62,978 nucleotides of DNA from Lentzea sp. NBRC 105346 (lineage in GTDB: Bacteria > Actinomycetota > Actinomycetes > Mycobacteriales > Pseudonocardiaceae). A program made the translations under genes and the position numbers. The stretch's first letter is position 1, and the number at the start of each line of letters is the position of its first letter. Shown here piece after piece: positions 1-9,877 of this stretch. The stretch lies in contig NZ_BSTQ01000010.1 in assembly GCF_030269605.1 (NCBI RefSeq), positions 249,497 to 312,474 of the forward strand. Reading direction: 5' to 3'. Under the pieces are notes generated by a model. The model was not told the DNA's origin and made no database searches. It was given only the letters and a program-made list of their open reading frames with translations.

Positions 1-85
1 CGGCTTCGCCCAATGGGCACGCGACCGCGGCGAACTCACTCCCCTTCAGCCCCAACGCAAGCACTGGTGGCGACGCACCCGCTGA
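1..85 (+). CDS. 3' end of an unknown gene (start outside window)
   Basis: Reading from base 2 gives 27 residues before a TGA at 83-85, ending in an aromatic and basic tail (WWRRTR). No family can be assigned from so little. The first 37 bases recur identically at 164-200 and similarity continues beyond that, so this is one copy of a duplicated gene tail. The body of the gene lies to the left of the window. Confidence 0.45.
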   Translation, partial: GFAQWARDRGELTPLQPQRKHWWRRTR

Positions 86-200
86 CCGCCGCTCACTCCA
101 CTTGCGCTCACCGGCCGTAGCCCATCCGCGCGCCGCGGGCAGCCGAATGCACGACGACGACGCCGGCTTCGCCCAATGGGCACGCGACCGCGGCGAACTC
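1..200 (+). repeat. 37-bp direct repeat (1-37 and 164-200)
   Basis: Bases 1-37 and 164-200 are identical. Weaker similarity continues for about 45 bases, including the lysine/arginine/tryptophan-rich codons. The arrangement fits a local tandem duplication of a gene's 3' end. Confidence 0.75.
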
Positions 201-287
201 GCTCCTGTTGAGACGCAACGGAAGCGCTGGTGGCGGCGAGCGGTGTCAAGCGTTTTCGGTGAATCGATCCAAAACAACGAGAAGTAG
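102..287 (+). pseudogene. Duplicated tail of the upstream gene, probably untranslated
   Basis: The second copy of the tail starts at base 164. It repeats the GFAQWARDRGEL segment and a QRKRWWRR end, then runs on to a stop at 285-287. The repeat offset is 163 nt, not a multiple of three, so the copy is out of frame with copy 1. The open frame could begin at a TTG at 102, but no ribosome binding site is seen. It is best read as the remnant of a partial tandem duplication. From 288 to about 458 I see nothing recognisable apart from the leader of the next gene. Confidence 0.4.
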
Positions 288-470
288 CAATCGGTCGGCA
301 AATCATTCACCAAATTCACCCATTCGGCCCCTGCCTGACGAACATCACCGTCGATAGCTTCGACCGAGTCGGGGGGCGTTCGTTCATTCTCACTTCGGAT
401 AGTTGTTGGTGCACAACGTCTTCCGGCCTGCGCGATCCACAGCGCGCAGCAATTGACCGGGAGGTGTCTG

Positions 471-3400
471 TTGAGTTCCAACCAACAGCGACGACGTGGC
501 CGATGGGGATCAGCCGCTGTCGCACTACTCGGACTGACCATGGTGGCGGCGAGCATGGGGATGCCCGCCGCCGCCGATACCGGTCAGTCCATTGTGGCCG
601 ATCAGGCCACCGCGCAGCCCGACGACCGTGAGGCGAGAACGGTCACGCTGATCACCGGTGACCGCGTCCACGTGCAGGACAACGAGCCCAAGGCGATCGT
701 CCGCGCCCAGGGCCGGGAGAACATCAGGTTCAACGTCCAGCGGCGTAACAACCACACGTATGTGATTCCCGAGGACGCGATGGACCTCGTCGCGAGCGGG
801 CAGGTCGACCGCAGGCTCTTCGACGTCACCGGGCTGATCCAGTTCGGCTACGACGACGCCAGGCGCAAGACCACGCCGGTCCTCGTCACCCAGCAACTCG
901 GCGTGCAGAACGCGCGCGAACTGGCAAGCACCGGCTTGTCAAAAGCCGAGGCTCCACGTACGACCGCGAGCTGGCAAGCGCTTGCCGGCAACAACACCAA
1001 GGTGTGGCTGGACGGTCTGCGCAAGCCGAGCCTGGACCGCAGCACCAAGCAGATCGGCGCCCCCGCCGCCTGGGAGGCCGGCTACACCGGCAAGGGCGTG
1101 AAGGTCGCGGTCCTCGACACCGGTGTCGACGACAAGCACCCGGACCTCAAGGGCAAGCAGCTCGTCGAGAAGAACTTCACCGAGGACCCGGACAACACCG
1201 ACACGGTCGGCCACGGCACGCACGTCGCGTCGACCATCGCCAGTGGTGACGCCAAGTACCGCGGTGTCGCACCGGACGCCCAGATCCTCGACGGCAAGGT
1301 CTGCATGGAGTTCGGCTGCGCCGAGTCCTGGATTCTCGACGGCATGAACTGGGCCGCCGAGCAGGGCGCCGACGTGGTGAACCTGAGCCTCGGCGGCACG
1401 GACACCCCGGAGATCGACCCGCTCGAGGACGCGGTCAACAAGCTGTCCGCGCAGCACGGCACGCTGTTCGTGATCGCGGCGGGCAACTCGGGCGGGTTCG
1501 AGCCGGTCTCGTCGCCGGGCACCGCGGACGCCGCGCTGACCGTCGGCGCGGTCGACCGGGACGACAGCCTCGCCCCGTTCTCCAGCCGCGGCCCGCGCAA
1601 GGGTGACGGCGCCGTCAAGCCCGACGTCACCGCGCCCGGCGTCGGCATCGTCGCCGCCAAAGCCGGAACGTCCGACCACATCGCGTACTCCGGTACCTCG
1701 ATGGCCACGCCGCACGTCGTGGGCGCGGCGGCGTTGCTCAAGCAGCAGCACCCGGACTGGAAGGGCGCGCAGATCAAGGCGCAGCTCGTCGCGTCGGCCA
1801 AGCCGAACCCGGCGAACACCGCCTACGAGCAGGGTTCGGGCCGTATCGACGTGGCGAAGGCGATCACGCAGACCGTGACCGCCGACCCAGTCAGCGTGGG
1901 CCTGGGCAACCAGCCGTGGCCGCACAACGACGACACGCCGGTCACCAAGGACATCACCTACCGCAACACGGGCAAGACCGACGTCACGCTCGACCTGACG
2001 ATCGACACCAAGGCGCCGGGCGGCATGTTCACCGTGTCGCCCGCGAAGCTGACGGTTCCGGCCGGCGGCACCGCGACCGCGAAGGTCACCGGTGACAGCC
2101 GCGTGGGCACCGCGGACGGCACGTTCTCGGGCGCGATCGTGGCGACCTCCGGGTCCACGTCGGCGCGCACGCCGATCGGCCTGAACCGCGAGGTCGAGAG
2201 CTACAACGTCACGGTCAACACCAAGGGCCGCGACGGCAAGCCGACCGGCAACGGCCGCACCATCCTGATCGGGCTGGAGGCCAACTCGTGGGTCGACGTG
2301 CCGCGCGACCCGGACGGCAGCGTCACCGTGCGCGTGCCCAAGGGCCATTACTACGCGGAAGCCGCGATCTTCGGCGGCGACCAGAGCAAGCCGGTCATCG
2401 ACCTCGAGTCCAACGCGGATCTCAACGTCACCGGCGACATGACGCTCGACTGGGACGCCACCAAGGCGAAGCCCATCGCGATCACCGGTCCGGACGCGGA
2501 GGCGAAGCCGACCGACGCCGTCGTGGTCCAGAGCCGCAAGACCAAGCTCGGCAGCTTCTCGTCCGGGTTCATCCTGCCGGGCTTCGACGGGATGGGCATC
2601 GCCGGCTTCGGCCAGAAGCTGTCCGGCGACGAGTTCACCGTCACGTTCAACGCGGGCTTCGCCTCCGCCGACGCGACGCGGCACGGCTACACGTTCGCCG
2701 AGACCGGCATCCTGCCCACCGGCTACACCCGGAAGGTCGCGAAGTCCGAGCTCGCCGAGGTGCGCACGAAGATCGGTCCGGTGCTCGCCGGGCGCAAGGT
2801 CTACTTCGGGCTCGGGGCCGAGGGTGGATCGGGGATGAGCGTCACCTCCCTGTATCCGGCGTCCGCTCCCGGCTCGGTGAAGTACCTCGTCAACACCCCG
2901 GCGGGCGTCCGCTGGGGCGCCACGTTCTGGCAGCTGGACGGCGACAAGTTCCCGCCCGAGGTGACGCTGGGCAGGCCCGGCAAGGCGTACAGGGCGGGCA
3001 AGGCGTACGACGAGCGGATCAACTTCGCGGTGTTCGGGCCGACGGTCAGCAGCCGGTACGCCAACATCGGCCGCCACGGTGACGACATCGGCGTCAGCGT
3101 GCCGATGCACGCCGACCAAGCGGACGGGTTCGGCAACACCTACGCGTTCGACTCGGCGTTCACGAAGCTGTACCGCGACGGGAAGCTGATCGCTCAGTCG
3201 CCGTACCCGGCCAACGGCTTCTTCGAGCGGGTGCCCGCGGGCCCGGCCACGTTCAAGGTCGAGAGCGAGGTCACTCGCGGCGTCGCCGAAACCAGTACGA
3301 AGGTCGCTACCGCGTGGACGTTCAAGTCCGACACGGTGACGGGTGCAGAGTTCAAGGCCGCGCCGATGTCCGTGGTCCGGTTCGAACCGGAACTGTCGGA

Positions 3401-3668
3401 CAGCAACTCGGCGCCGGCCGGCAAGACGTTCCGCGTACCGCTGCGCGTGGAGCAGTCGAAGAGTGCGGGCAACGGCCGGATCCGGTCGCTCACCGTCGAG
3501 GCGTCGTATGACGACGGCAAGACGTGGCAGCGAGTTCCGGTCATCGGCAGGACCGCCCTCTTGCACCACCCCGGCCAGGCCGGCTTCGTCTCGTTGCGGG
3601 CGAAGGCGACCGACACCAAGGGCAACTGCTCCGAGGTGACCATCGTCCGGGCCTACAAGATCGGATAA
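471..3668 (+). CDS. Secreted S8 family serine peptidase (subtilase), paralogue 1
   Basis: A subtilisin-like exoprotease of about 1065 aa. The N-terminus has an arginine-rich n-region and a hydrophobic stretch typical of a signal peptide, then a pro-region with the VTLITGD motif common to large actinomycete subtilases. The triad is visible: Asp216 (VLDTGVD), His248 (GHGTHVAS) and Ser410 (GTSMATPH). About 600 residues of beta-rich C-terminal region follow. I chose the TTG at 471 because GGGAGG lies 6 nt upstream (459-464); a TTG at 453 is in frame but would precede that site. It is first of three tandem paralogues that share the whole architecture. Substrate unknown; probably an extracellular scavenging protease. 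Confidence 0.93.
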   Translation: MSSNQQRRRGRWGSAAVALLGLTMVAASMGMPAAADTGQSIVADQATAQPDDREARTVTLITGDRVHVQDNEPKAIVRAQGRENIRFNVQRRNNHTYVIPEDAMDLVASGQVDRRLFDVTGLIQFGYDDARRKTTPVLVTQQLGVQNARELASTGLSKAEAPRTTASWQALAGNNTKVWLDGLRKPSLDRSTKQIGAPAAWEAGYTGKGVKVAVLDTGVDDKHPDLKGKQLVEKNFTEDPDNTDTVGHGTHVASTIASGDAKYRGVAPDAQILDGKVCMEFGCAESWILDGMNWAAEQGADVVNLSLGGTDTPEIDPLEDAVNKLSAQHGTLFVIAAGNSGGFEPVSSPGTADAALTVGAVDRDDSLAPFSSRGPRKGDGAVKPDVTAPGVGIVAAKAGTSDHIAYSGTSMATPHVVGAAALLKQQHPDWKGAQIKAQLVASAKPNPANTAYEQGSGRIDVAKAITQTVTADPVSVGLGNQPWPHNDDTPVTKDITYRNTGKTDVTLDLTIDTKAPGGMFTVSPAKLTVPAGGTATAKVTGDSRVGTADGTFSGAIVATSGSTSARTPIGLNREVESYNVTVNTKGRDGKPTGNGRTILIGLEANSWVDVPRDPDGSVTVRVPKGHYYAEAAIFGGDQSKPVIDLESNADLNVTGDMTLDWDATKAKPIAITGPDAEAKPTDAVVVQSRKTKLGSFSSGFILPGFDGMGIAGFGQKLSGDEFTVTFNAGFASADATRHGYTFAETGILPTGYTRKVAKSELAEVRTKIGPVLAGRKVYFGLGAEGGSGMSVTSLYPASAPGSVKYLVNTPAGVRWGATFWQLDGDKFPPEVTLGRPGKAYRAGKAYDERINFAVFGPTVSSRYANIGRHGDDIGVSVPMHADQADGFGNTYAFDSAFTKLYRDGKLIAQSPYPANGFFERVPAGPATFKVESEVTRGVAETSTKVATAWTFKSDTVTGAEFKAAPMSVVRFEPELSDSNSAPAGKTFRVPLRVEQSKSAGNGRIRSLTVEASYDDGKTWQRVPVIGRTALLHHPGQAGFVSLRAKATDTKGNCSEVTIVRAYKIG

Positions 3669-3685
3669 CTGAACAGGGTCCCAGG

Positions 3686-3720
3686 TGCGCAGGCTCACCG
3701 GCTTCCGGTGAGCCTGCGCA
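3686..3720. terminator. Perfect 16-bp hairpin between S8 genes 1 and 2
   Basis: Arms 3686-3701 and 3705-3720 are exact reverse complements around a 3-nt loop, 17 nt after the stop of the first subtilase. There is no U-tract, as is usual for actinomycete terminators. It could end or attenuate transcription, or stabilise the 3' end of the first mRNA. Confidence 0.7.
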
Positions 3721-3751
3721 TCGTCGTGTATCTACGAATCGGAGATTCGTC

Positions 3752-6700
3752 ATGCACCGCAAGAAAACAAGTGCCCTCGCGGCACTTGCCCTGATATTCG
3801 GCGCGACGACGGCGGCGGTCGCCGCGCCGGAACCCCCAGGACCGTCAATCGGGGCACCCGCCTCGGTCACGTTGATCACCGGCGACAAGGTGCTGGTCGG
3901 CCCGGACGGGCAGGTCGTCAACGTCCAGCCCGCCGAGGGCCGGGAGCAGATCCCCGTCGCCACGAGCGTGGAGGACGGGCACACCTTCGTCACCCCGCTC
4001 GACGCGACCGAACTGCTGGCGGCGGGCAAGCTCGACCGGCGGCTGTTCGACGTGACCACGCTGCTGGACTTCGGCTACACCCAGGGGCAGCTGCCGCTGA
4101 TCATCAAGGGCCACGGTGTCATGGCCGCGAGATCGGCCGAGAACTGGCGGGCGCTCACCACGAGCAGCGACAAGATCTGGCTGGACGGCCTGCGCAAGCC
4201 GGTTCTGGACCGCAGCGCGGCGCAGATCGGAGCGCCCACCGCGTGGGCCGCCGGGATCACCGGCAAGGGTGTGAAGGTCGCGGTGCTGGACACCGGCGTC
4301 GACGGGAACCACCCGGACCTCAAGGGCCGCAAGATCGCGGAGAAGAACTTCTCCAGCGATCCCGACATCGTTGACAAGGTGGGTCACGGCACGCACGTCG
4401 CGTCCACCATCGCCGGCGGCGACAGCAAGTACCGCGGCATCGCGCCGGACGCGCAGCTGCTCGCGGGCAAGGTCTGCGCCAGCACCAGCTGCTCCGACTC
4501 CGCGATCCTCGACGGCATGCGCTGGGCCGCCGAGCAGGGCGCGGACGTGGTGAACCTCAGCCTCGGCGGGCCCGACACCCCTGAGATCGACCCGCTCGAA
4601 GAGGCCGTGAACACGCTGTCCGCCCAGTACGGCACGCTGTTCGTGATCGCCGCGGGCAACTCCGGCGGCAAGGAGACCGTGGCCTCGCCGGGCAGTGCGG
4701 ACGCCGCGCTCACCGTCGGCGCCGTCGACCGCGAGGACAACATCGCCCCGTTCTCCAGCCGCGGCCCGCGCGTCGGTGACGGCGCGATCAAGCCGGACGT
4801 CACGGCACCCGGCGTCGGCATCGTCGCGGCCAAGGCGGGCACGAACGGCGACCACATCGCCTACTCCGGCACGTCGATGGCCACGCCGCACGTGGCCGGT
4901 GCCGCCGCGCTGCTCAAGTCGCAGCACCCGGACTGGACCGGCAACCAGATCAAGTCCGCGCTGATCAGCTCGGCCAAGCCGACCGTCAGCCTCACCCCGT
5001 TCGACCAGGGCAGCGGCCGCATCGACCTGACCAAGGCGATCAAGCAGACGGCGTTCGCCGAGCCCGGCAGCATCCACCTCGGCTTCCAGTCGTGGCCGCA
5101 CACCGACGACCAGCCGGCCACGAAGCAGCTCACCTACGTGAACCCGACGGACGAGCCGATGACGTTCTCGGTCTCGCTGCAGACCGCGGCACCCGCCGGT
5201 GTGTTCTCGGTCGGCTCGTCGACGATCACCGTTCCGGCTCACGGCAAGACGAGCGTGCCGGTGGTCGCGGACACGAGGTCCGGGGCTACGGGCAATCTCA
5301 CCGGCACGGTCGTCGCGACCGCCGGTGACCTCACGCTGCGCACGCCGGTGAGCGTGACCAGCGAGGTCGAGAGCTACGACGTCACGTTCAACTACCTCGA
5401 CCGCGACGGCAAGCCGACGGCGAGCTACTCGACCAACCTCGTCGGGCTGGACAACACCAAGCGCGCCACGCCGTACGACCCGAGCGGCACGGTGAAGACC
5501 CGCCTGCCCAAGGGGGACTACGTCACGTACGCCTACATCCGGTCCGGCGCGCGTCTCGACGCCGTGGTGCAGCCGAAGCTCGTCATCGCGGCCAACACCA
5601 CGGTGACGCTGGACGCCCGCACGACGGAGCTCGTGGACGTCAAGTTCCCGAGCGCCGTCTCCGGGTGGCCGGGCGCCGACTTCAGCTTCGCCCGCCGCAG
5701 CGGCAACGCCGCCTTCGGCGCCAGCATGCTGTTCTTCGGCGGCTTCGGCACGTTCGGCACCAGCCACCTCGGCCCGGAGCTGCCCGCGGACGAGTTCGGC
5801 GGCAGCCTCTCGACGCAGGGTAAGCGAGCCGACGAGGAGAACGCCTTCTTCCGGTTCTCCTGGCAGTTCTCCGGCAGGATCCCGACCGGTTTCGCCAAGG
5901 CGCCCCAGGTGTCCGACCTCGCACGCGTCGAGTACAACATCGGCCAGCAACAGCTTGGCAAGAACTACTACAAGGGCATGTACCCGTTCCACACCAAGGG
6001 AATCTCGGGCGGCCGCAGCAGCTCGCTGTTCACGATCGCCGGCGGCGTCCGGCCGGTCGAGTACCTCACCACCGACAGCAACTGGCAGCCGCTCGTCTAC
6101 CAGCTCGGGCCGGGGTGGTTCAACTACGAGGTGTCGCTGCAGGGTCCGCCGAAGGCGTTCAAGCCCGGTGACCGGATCACCGAACGCGCCAACTACGCCG
6201 TGTTCGGGCCGTCGATCTCGCGTGAGTACCTCACCCTGGGCCGCGCGGGCGACCGGCTCTACGCGTCCGTGCCGGTGCTGGCCGACAACAACGGCGGGTT
6301 CGGTTACTCGAAGGTGAACACGGCGAAGTCCGTGCTGTACCGCGACGGTGTCGCCGTGAGCACGCAGGACCGCGCGGCGTACGCGTACCTCGACGTGGCG
6401 CCGGGGGCGGCGGACTACCGGCTGGAGACCGAGCTGACCCGTCCGTTCGAGTTCAGCACCGAGATCAAGGCCGCGTGGACGTTCCGTTCGGGACACACCG
6501 ACCCGTCCGTGTACGCGGCGCTGCCGCTCTCCGTGGTCCGGTTCACGCCGAAGCTCGACGACAACAACTCGGTGCGGGCAGGCCGGTTGCTGCGCGTCCC
6601 GCTGGTAGTGGAGCAGCAGGAGGGCGCGGACAACGGCAAGATCACGTCGCTCGACGTCGAGTACTCGTTCGACGACGGCAAGACGTGGCGCCGGGCGGGT

Positions 6701-6835
6701 GTCGTCGGCGGCAAGAGCGCGTTGATCTACCACCCGGACATCGACGGCTACGCATCGCTTCGCGCGACGGCCAAGGACAGCAAGGGGAACACGTCCGAGG
6801 TCACGATCATGCGTGCCTACAAGGTGACGAAGTAG
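3752..6835 (+). CDS. Secreted S8 family serine peptidase (subtilase), paralogue 2
   Basis: A subtilase of 1027 aa with a short signal peptide (MHRKK, then an Ala-rich hydrophobic stretch ending near AVAAP). The VTLITGDKVLV motif opens the pro-region. The triad is Asp180, His212 and Ser375. The ATG at 3752 has GGAGA about 6 nt upstream; in-frame codons further upstream belong to the end of gene 1 and the terminator. The C-terminal module ends in an SFDDGKTWRR motif shared with the other two paralogues. It sits 11 nt before paralogue 3, so these two are probably co-transcribed. Confidence 0.93.
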   Translation: MHRKKTSALAALALIFGATTAAVAAPEPPGPSIGAPASVTLITGDKVLVGPDGQVVNVQPAEGREQIPVATSVEDGHTFVTPLDATELLAAGKLDRRLFDVTTLLDFGYTQGQLPLIIKGHGVMAARSAENWRALTTSSDKIWLDGLRKPVLDRSAAQIGAPTAWAAGITGKGVKVAVLDTGVDGNHPDLKGRKIAEKNFSSDPDIVDKVGHGTHVASTIAGGDSKYRGIAPDAQLLAGKVCASTSCSDSAILDGMRWAAEQGADVVNLSLGGPDTPEIDPLEEAVNTLSAQYGTLFVIAAGNSGGKETVASPGSADAALTVGAVDREDNIAPFSSRGPRVGDGAIKPDVTAPGVGIVAAKAGTNGDHIAYSGTSMATPHVAGAAALLKSQHPDWTGNQIKSALISSAKPTVSLTPFDQGSGRIDLTKAIKQTAFAEPGSIHLGFQSWPHTDDQPATKQLTYVNPTDEPMTFSVSLQTAAPAGVFSVGSSTITVPAHGKTSVPVVADTRSGATGNLTGTVVATAGDLTLRTPVSVTSEVESYDVTFNYLDRDGKPTASYSTNLVGLDNTKRATPYDPSGTVKTRLPKGDYVTYAYIRSGARLDAVVQPKLVIAANTTVTLDARTTELVDVKFPSAVSGWPGADFSFARRSGNAAFGASMLFFGGFGTFGTSHLGPELPADEFGGSLSTQGKRADEENAFFRFSWQFSGRIPTGFAKAPQVSDLARVEYNIGQQQLGKNYYKGMYPFHTKGISGGRSSSLFTIAGGVRPVEYLTTDSNWQPLVYQLGPGWFNYEVSLQGPPKAFKPGDRITERANYAVFGPSISREYLTLGRAGDRLYASVPVLADNNGGFGYSKVNTAKSVLYRDGVAVSTQDRAAYAYLDVAPGAADYRLETELTRPFEFSTEIKAAWTFRSGHTDPSVYAALPLSVVRFTPKLDDNNSVRAGRLLRVPLVVEQQEGADNGKITSLDVEYSFDDGKTWRRAGVVGGKSALIYHPDIDGYASLRATAKDSKGNTSEVTIMRAYKVTK

Positions 6836-6846
6836 GGGGATTTCCG

Positions 6847-9800
6847 ATGCACAGCAGGAGAATCGCTTCGGCGTTGGTGGCCTGCGTGCTCGCGTGCGGA
6901 ACGGCGGTCGCCAGCCCGGCGGCCGCCGCTCCGGCGGAGCCACAGGACTCGATCACATTGATCACCGGGGACAAGGTGCTCGTCGACCCGTCCGGGCGCA
7001 TGCTCGGCGTGCGGCCGGGCGCCGGTCGTGAGCACATCACGTTCAGCCGCTCGCAGGTCGGCGGGCACACGCTCGTCGTGCCGCAGGACGCGATGTCGTT
7101 GCTGGCCGGCGACAAGGTGGACCGGCGACTGTTCGACATCACGGCGCTGCGGGAGTTCGGCTACACGAAGGGGCAGCTGCCGCTGGTCGTCGGCGGGCAC
7201 GGCGTCATGTCCGCGCGTTCGGCGGACTCGTTGCGGGCGTTGACGTCCGGCGGCCAGAAGGTGTGGCTGGACGGTATTCGGCAGCCGACGCTGGACCGCA
7301 GCGTCAAGCAGATCGGCGCGCCGGCCGCGCACCAGGCCGGGATCACCGGCAAGGGCGTGAAGGTCGCCGTGCTGGACACGGGTGTGGACGAGAAGCACCC
7401 GGACCTGGCCGGGAAACAGCTGGCGGAGAAGAACTTCACCGAGGACCCGGACAACACCGACAAGGTCGGCCACGGCACGCACGTCGGCGCGACCATCGCC
7501 AGCGGTGACGCCACGTACGGCGGCGTCGCGCCGGGAGCGCAGCTGCTGGACGGCAAGGTGTGCGTCGAGTTCGGCTGCCGCGAGTCGTGGATCCTCGACG
7601 GCATGCGCTGGGCGGCGGAGTCCGGTGCGGCCGTGGTGAATCTCAGCCTCGGCGGCGGGGACACCGAGGAGATCGACCCGCTCGAGGAGGCCGTCAACAC
7701 GTTGTCGGCCAAGTACGGCACGTTGTTCGTCATCGCCGCGGGCAACTCCGGGCCCAGTACGGAAAGCGTGGGCTCGCCCGGCAGTGCCGAGGCGGCGCTG
7801 ACCGTCGGCGCGGTGGAACGCGACGACTCGATCGCCTCGTTCTCCAGCCGCGGCCCGCGCATCGGTGACGGTGGCATCAAGCCGGACGTCACCGCGCCCG
7901 GTGTCGGCATCGTCGCGGCCAAGGCGGGCACCAACGGCGAGCACATCGCGTACTCCGGCACGTCGATGGCCACCCCGCACGTCGCGGGCGCGGCCGCGTT
8001 GCTCAAGCAGCAGCACCCGGACTGGAGCGGCGCGCAGCTCAAGGCCCTGCTGACCAGCACGGCGAAGCCGACGCCCGGACTCGGCGCGTTCGACCAGGGC
8101 GCCGGCCGCATCGACGTGGCGAAGGCGATCAAGCAGGACGTCGTCTCGTTGCCCAGCAACATCTCCTTCGGCCTGCAGCAGTGGCCGCACAACGACGACA
8201 AGCCGGTCACCCGTGAGGTCACCTACCTCAACCCGACCGACGCGGCGCTCGAGTTCGACCTCAAGCTCGACGGCGGTGCGCCGCTGTTCTCGTTGAGTGC
8301 CAACAAGGTCACGGTGCCCGCTCGTGGCAAGGCGTCGGTCACGCTGACCACGGACACGCGGCTCGGCACCACCGACGGCGCGTACACCGGCCAGCTGACC
8401 GCCACTGCGGGTACGCGGGTGGTGCGCACGCCGTTCAGCGTGACGCGCGAGGTGGAGAGCTACGACGTGACGCTGGAGGCGCTCGACCGCGACGGCAAGC
8501 CGTCGTCGTCGAACTTCTTCAACATCGTCGGCCTGGACGTGTCGAAGTGGCTGTTCACGTCCGCGGTCGACGGCAAGGCGAAGCTGCGGCTGCCCAAGGG
8601 TTCCTACATCGCCTACGGTTTCGTGCTGTCCGGCGGCGGGTTCGACATGCTGGTGGGCCCGACGCTGAACGTCACCGGTGCCGCGTTGGCGACGTTCGAC
8701 GCCTCGAAGGCCAAGCCCATCGAGATCACCGCGCCGGAGCCGACCGGTGACTTCACCATCGGCGAGCTGAGCTTCCAGCGCAACTACGGCGAGCGGCCGA
8801 TGAACTTCGGGCTGATCAGCTTCGGCGGCTTCGCCAACACCCGGTCGCTCTACACCGGACCGGACGTGCCGCCTGCCGAGTTCTCGTCGTTGGTGTCGTT
8901 GCAGACGAACAGCGCGTCCGACGACGCGACGTTCTACCGCCTGTCGTGGGAGGTGCCCGGCAAGTTCCCGACGGGCTTCAGTGCCGCACCACGCAAGGAA
9001 GAGCTCGCGCGCACGGAGACGAAGTTCGGGTCGGTGTTCCCCGGTGCGACGTACCAGAAGGCCGTGCTGCCCAGCGGCACCTATGGGGGTGGCGGCGGCT
9101 CGGCCGTCTATCCGGTGCCGGAAGGCAAGAAGGCCGTCGACTACGTGACCACCGGCGTGGCGTGGGAGCAGATGGCGTTCCACCCGCTCGGGATGGCGTC
9201 CACGCAGCCCAAGCGTTATCAGGCCGGCCAGACCTACCACGAGAACCTGCTGTTCGCGGTGTTCAGCCCGTCGCTGCCGACGACCCGGTTCCCGTACGTC
9301 TCACGTGAGGGCGACGACCTCTACGCGGGCATCCCGTTGTTCGGCGACTACAACGGCGGTTACGGCTCGTCCGCCGTGGAGTCGGGGTCGACGTCGCTGT
9401 ACCGCGACGGTGTCCTGATCGGTACTTCGGACCGTCCCGGCGGCGGCCGCTTCCAGAAGCTGCCCGCCACCTCGGGCACGTACCGCCTGGAAACCTCGGC
9501 GGTGCGGTCCGCGCAGTTCGAGCTGTCCACTTCGGTCTCGGCCGCGTGGACGTTCAAGTCGGCTCGGGGCACTTCCGCGGTACCGACCGCGGTGGTCCGG
9601 TTCCTGCCGAAGCTCGACGAGACGAACACCATCCAGGCCGGCCGGCTGCACCGCGTCGGGTTCGCGGTGCAGCAGCAGGGCGGCGGCACGTTCCGCGTCA
9701 CCGACGTCGAGTACTCCTTCGACGACGGCAAGTCGTGGCGCCGGGCCGGCGTGATCGGGTCGGGTGCGTTGATCTACCACTCGCCCGGCTACATCTCGCT

Positions 9801-9873
9801 GCGGGCGAAGGCGACCGACCAGAACGGCAACAGCACCGAGGTGACGGTCATCCGCGCCTACCGCTCGGCCTAG
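6847..9873 (+). CDS. Secreted S8 family serine peptidase (subtilase), paralogue 3
   Basis: A subtilase of 1008 aa with signal peptide (MHSRR, hydrophobic core, ASPAAAAP). Catalytic residues are Asp177, His209 and Ser373. The start ATG follows GGGGGA by 6 nt, and that site overlaps the stop region of paralogue 2, which indicates an operon. The C-terminal part is collinear with paralogues 1 and 2 but diverged, which fits old tandem duplication with specialisation. A long inverted repeat follows 4 nt after the stop. Confidence 0.93.
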   Translation: MHSRRIASALVACVLACGTAVASPAAAAPAEPQDSITLITGDKVLVDPSGRMLGVRPGAGREHITFSRSQVGGHTLVVPQDAMSLLAGDKVDRRLFDITALREFGYTKGQLPLVVGGHGVMSARSADSLRALTSGGQKVWLDGIRQPTLDRSVKQIGAPAAHQAGITGKGVKVAVLDTGVDEKHPDLAGKQLAEKNFTEDPDNTDKVGHGTHVGATIASGDATYGGVAPGAQLLDGKVCVEFGCRESWILDGMRWAAESGAAVVNLSLGGGDTEEIDPLEEAVNTLSAKYGTLFVIAAGNSGPSTESVGSPGSAEAALTVGAVERDDSIASFSSRGPRIGDGGIKPDVTAPGVGIVAAKAGTNGEHIAYSGTSMATPHVAGAAALLKQQHPDWSGAQLKALLTSTAKPTPGLGAFDQGAGRIDVAKAIKQDVVSLPSNISFGLQQWPHNDDKPVTREVTYLNPTDAALEFDLKLDGGAPLFSLSANKVTVPARGKASVTLTTDTRLGTTDGAYTGQLTATAGTRVVRTPFSVTREVESYDVTLEALDRDGKPSSSNFFNIVGLDVSKWLFTSAVDGKAKLRLPKGSYIAYGFVLSGGGFDMLVGPTLNVTGAALATFDASKAKPIEITAPEPTGDFTIGELSFQRNYGERPMNFGLISFGGFANTRSLYTGPDVPPAEFSSLVSLQTNSASDDATFYRLSWEVPGKFPTGFSAAPRKEELARTETKFGSVFPGATYQKAVLPSGTYGGGGGSAVYPVPEGKKAVDYVTTGVAWEQMAFHPLGMASTQPKRYQAGQTYHENLLFAVFSPSLPTTRFPYVSREGDDLYAGIPLFGDYNGGYGSSAVESGSTSLYRDGVLIGTSDRPGGGRFQKLPATSGTYRLETSAVRSAQFELSTSVSAAWTFKSARGTSAVPTAVVRFLPKLDETNTIQAGRLHRVGFAVQQQGGGTFRVTDVEYSFDDGKSWRRAGVIGSGALIYHSPGYISLRAKATDQNGNSTEVTVIRAYRSA

Positions 9874-9877
9874 CTGC

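Noticed and set aside
453..470. TTG at 453 as start of the first subtilase
   Set aside because: The GGGAGG site lies downstream of it and is spaced correctly for the TTG at 471.
939..3698. 919-aa open frame antisense to the first subtilase
   Set aside because: Its Arg/Ala/Gly-rich composition is that of a GC3 shadow frame, and the sense gene is a complete subtilase.
3845..6943. 1032-aa open frame antisense to the second subtilase
   Set aside because: Same shadow effect; it has no start signal and no domains.
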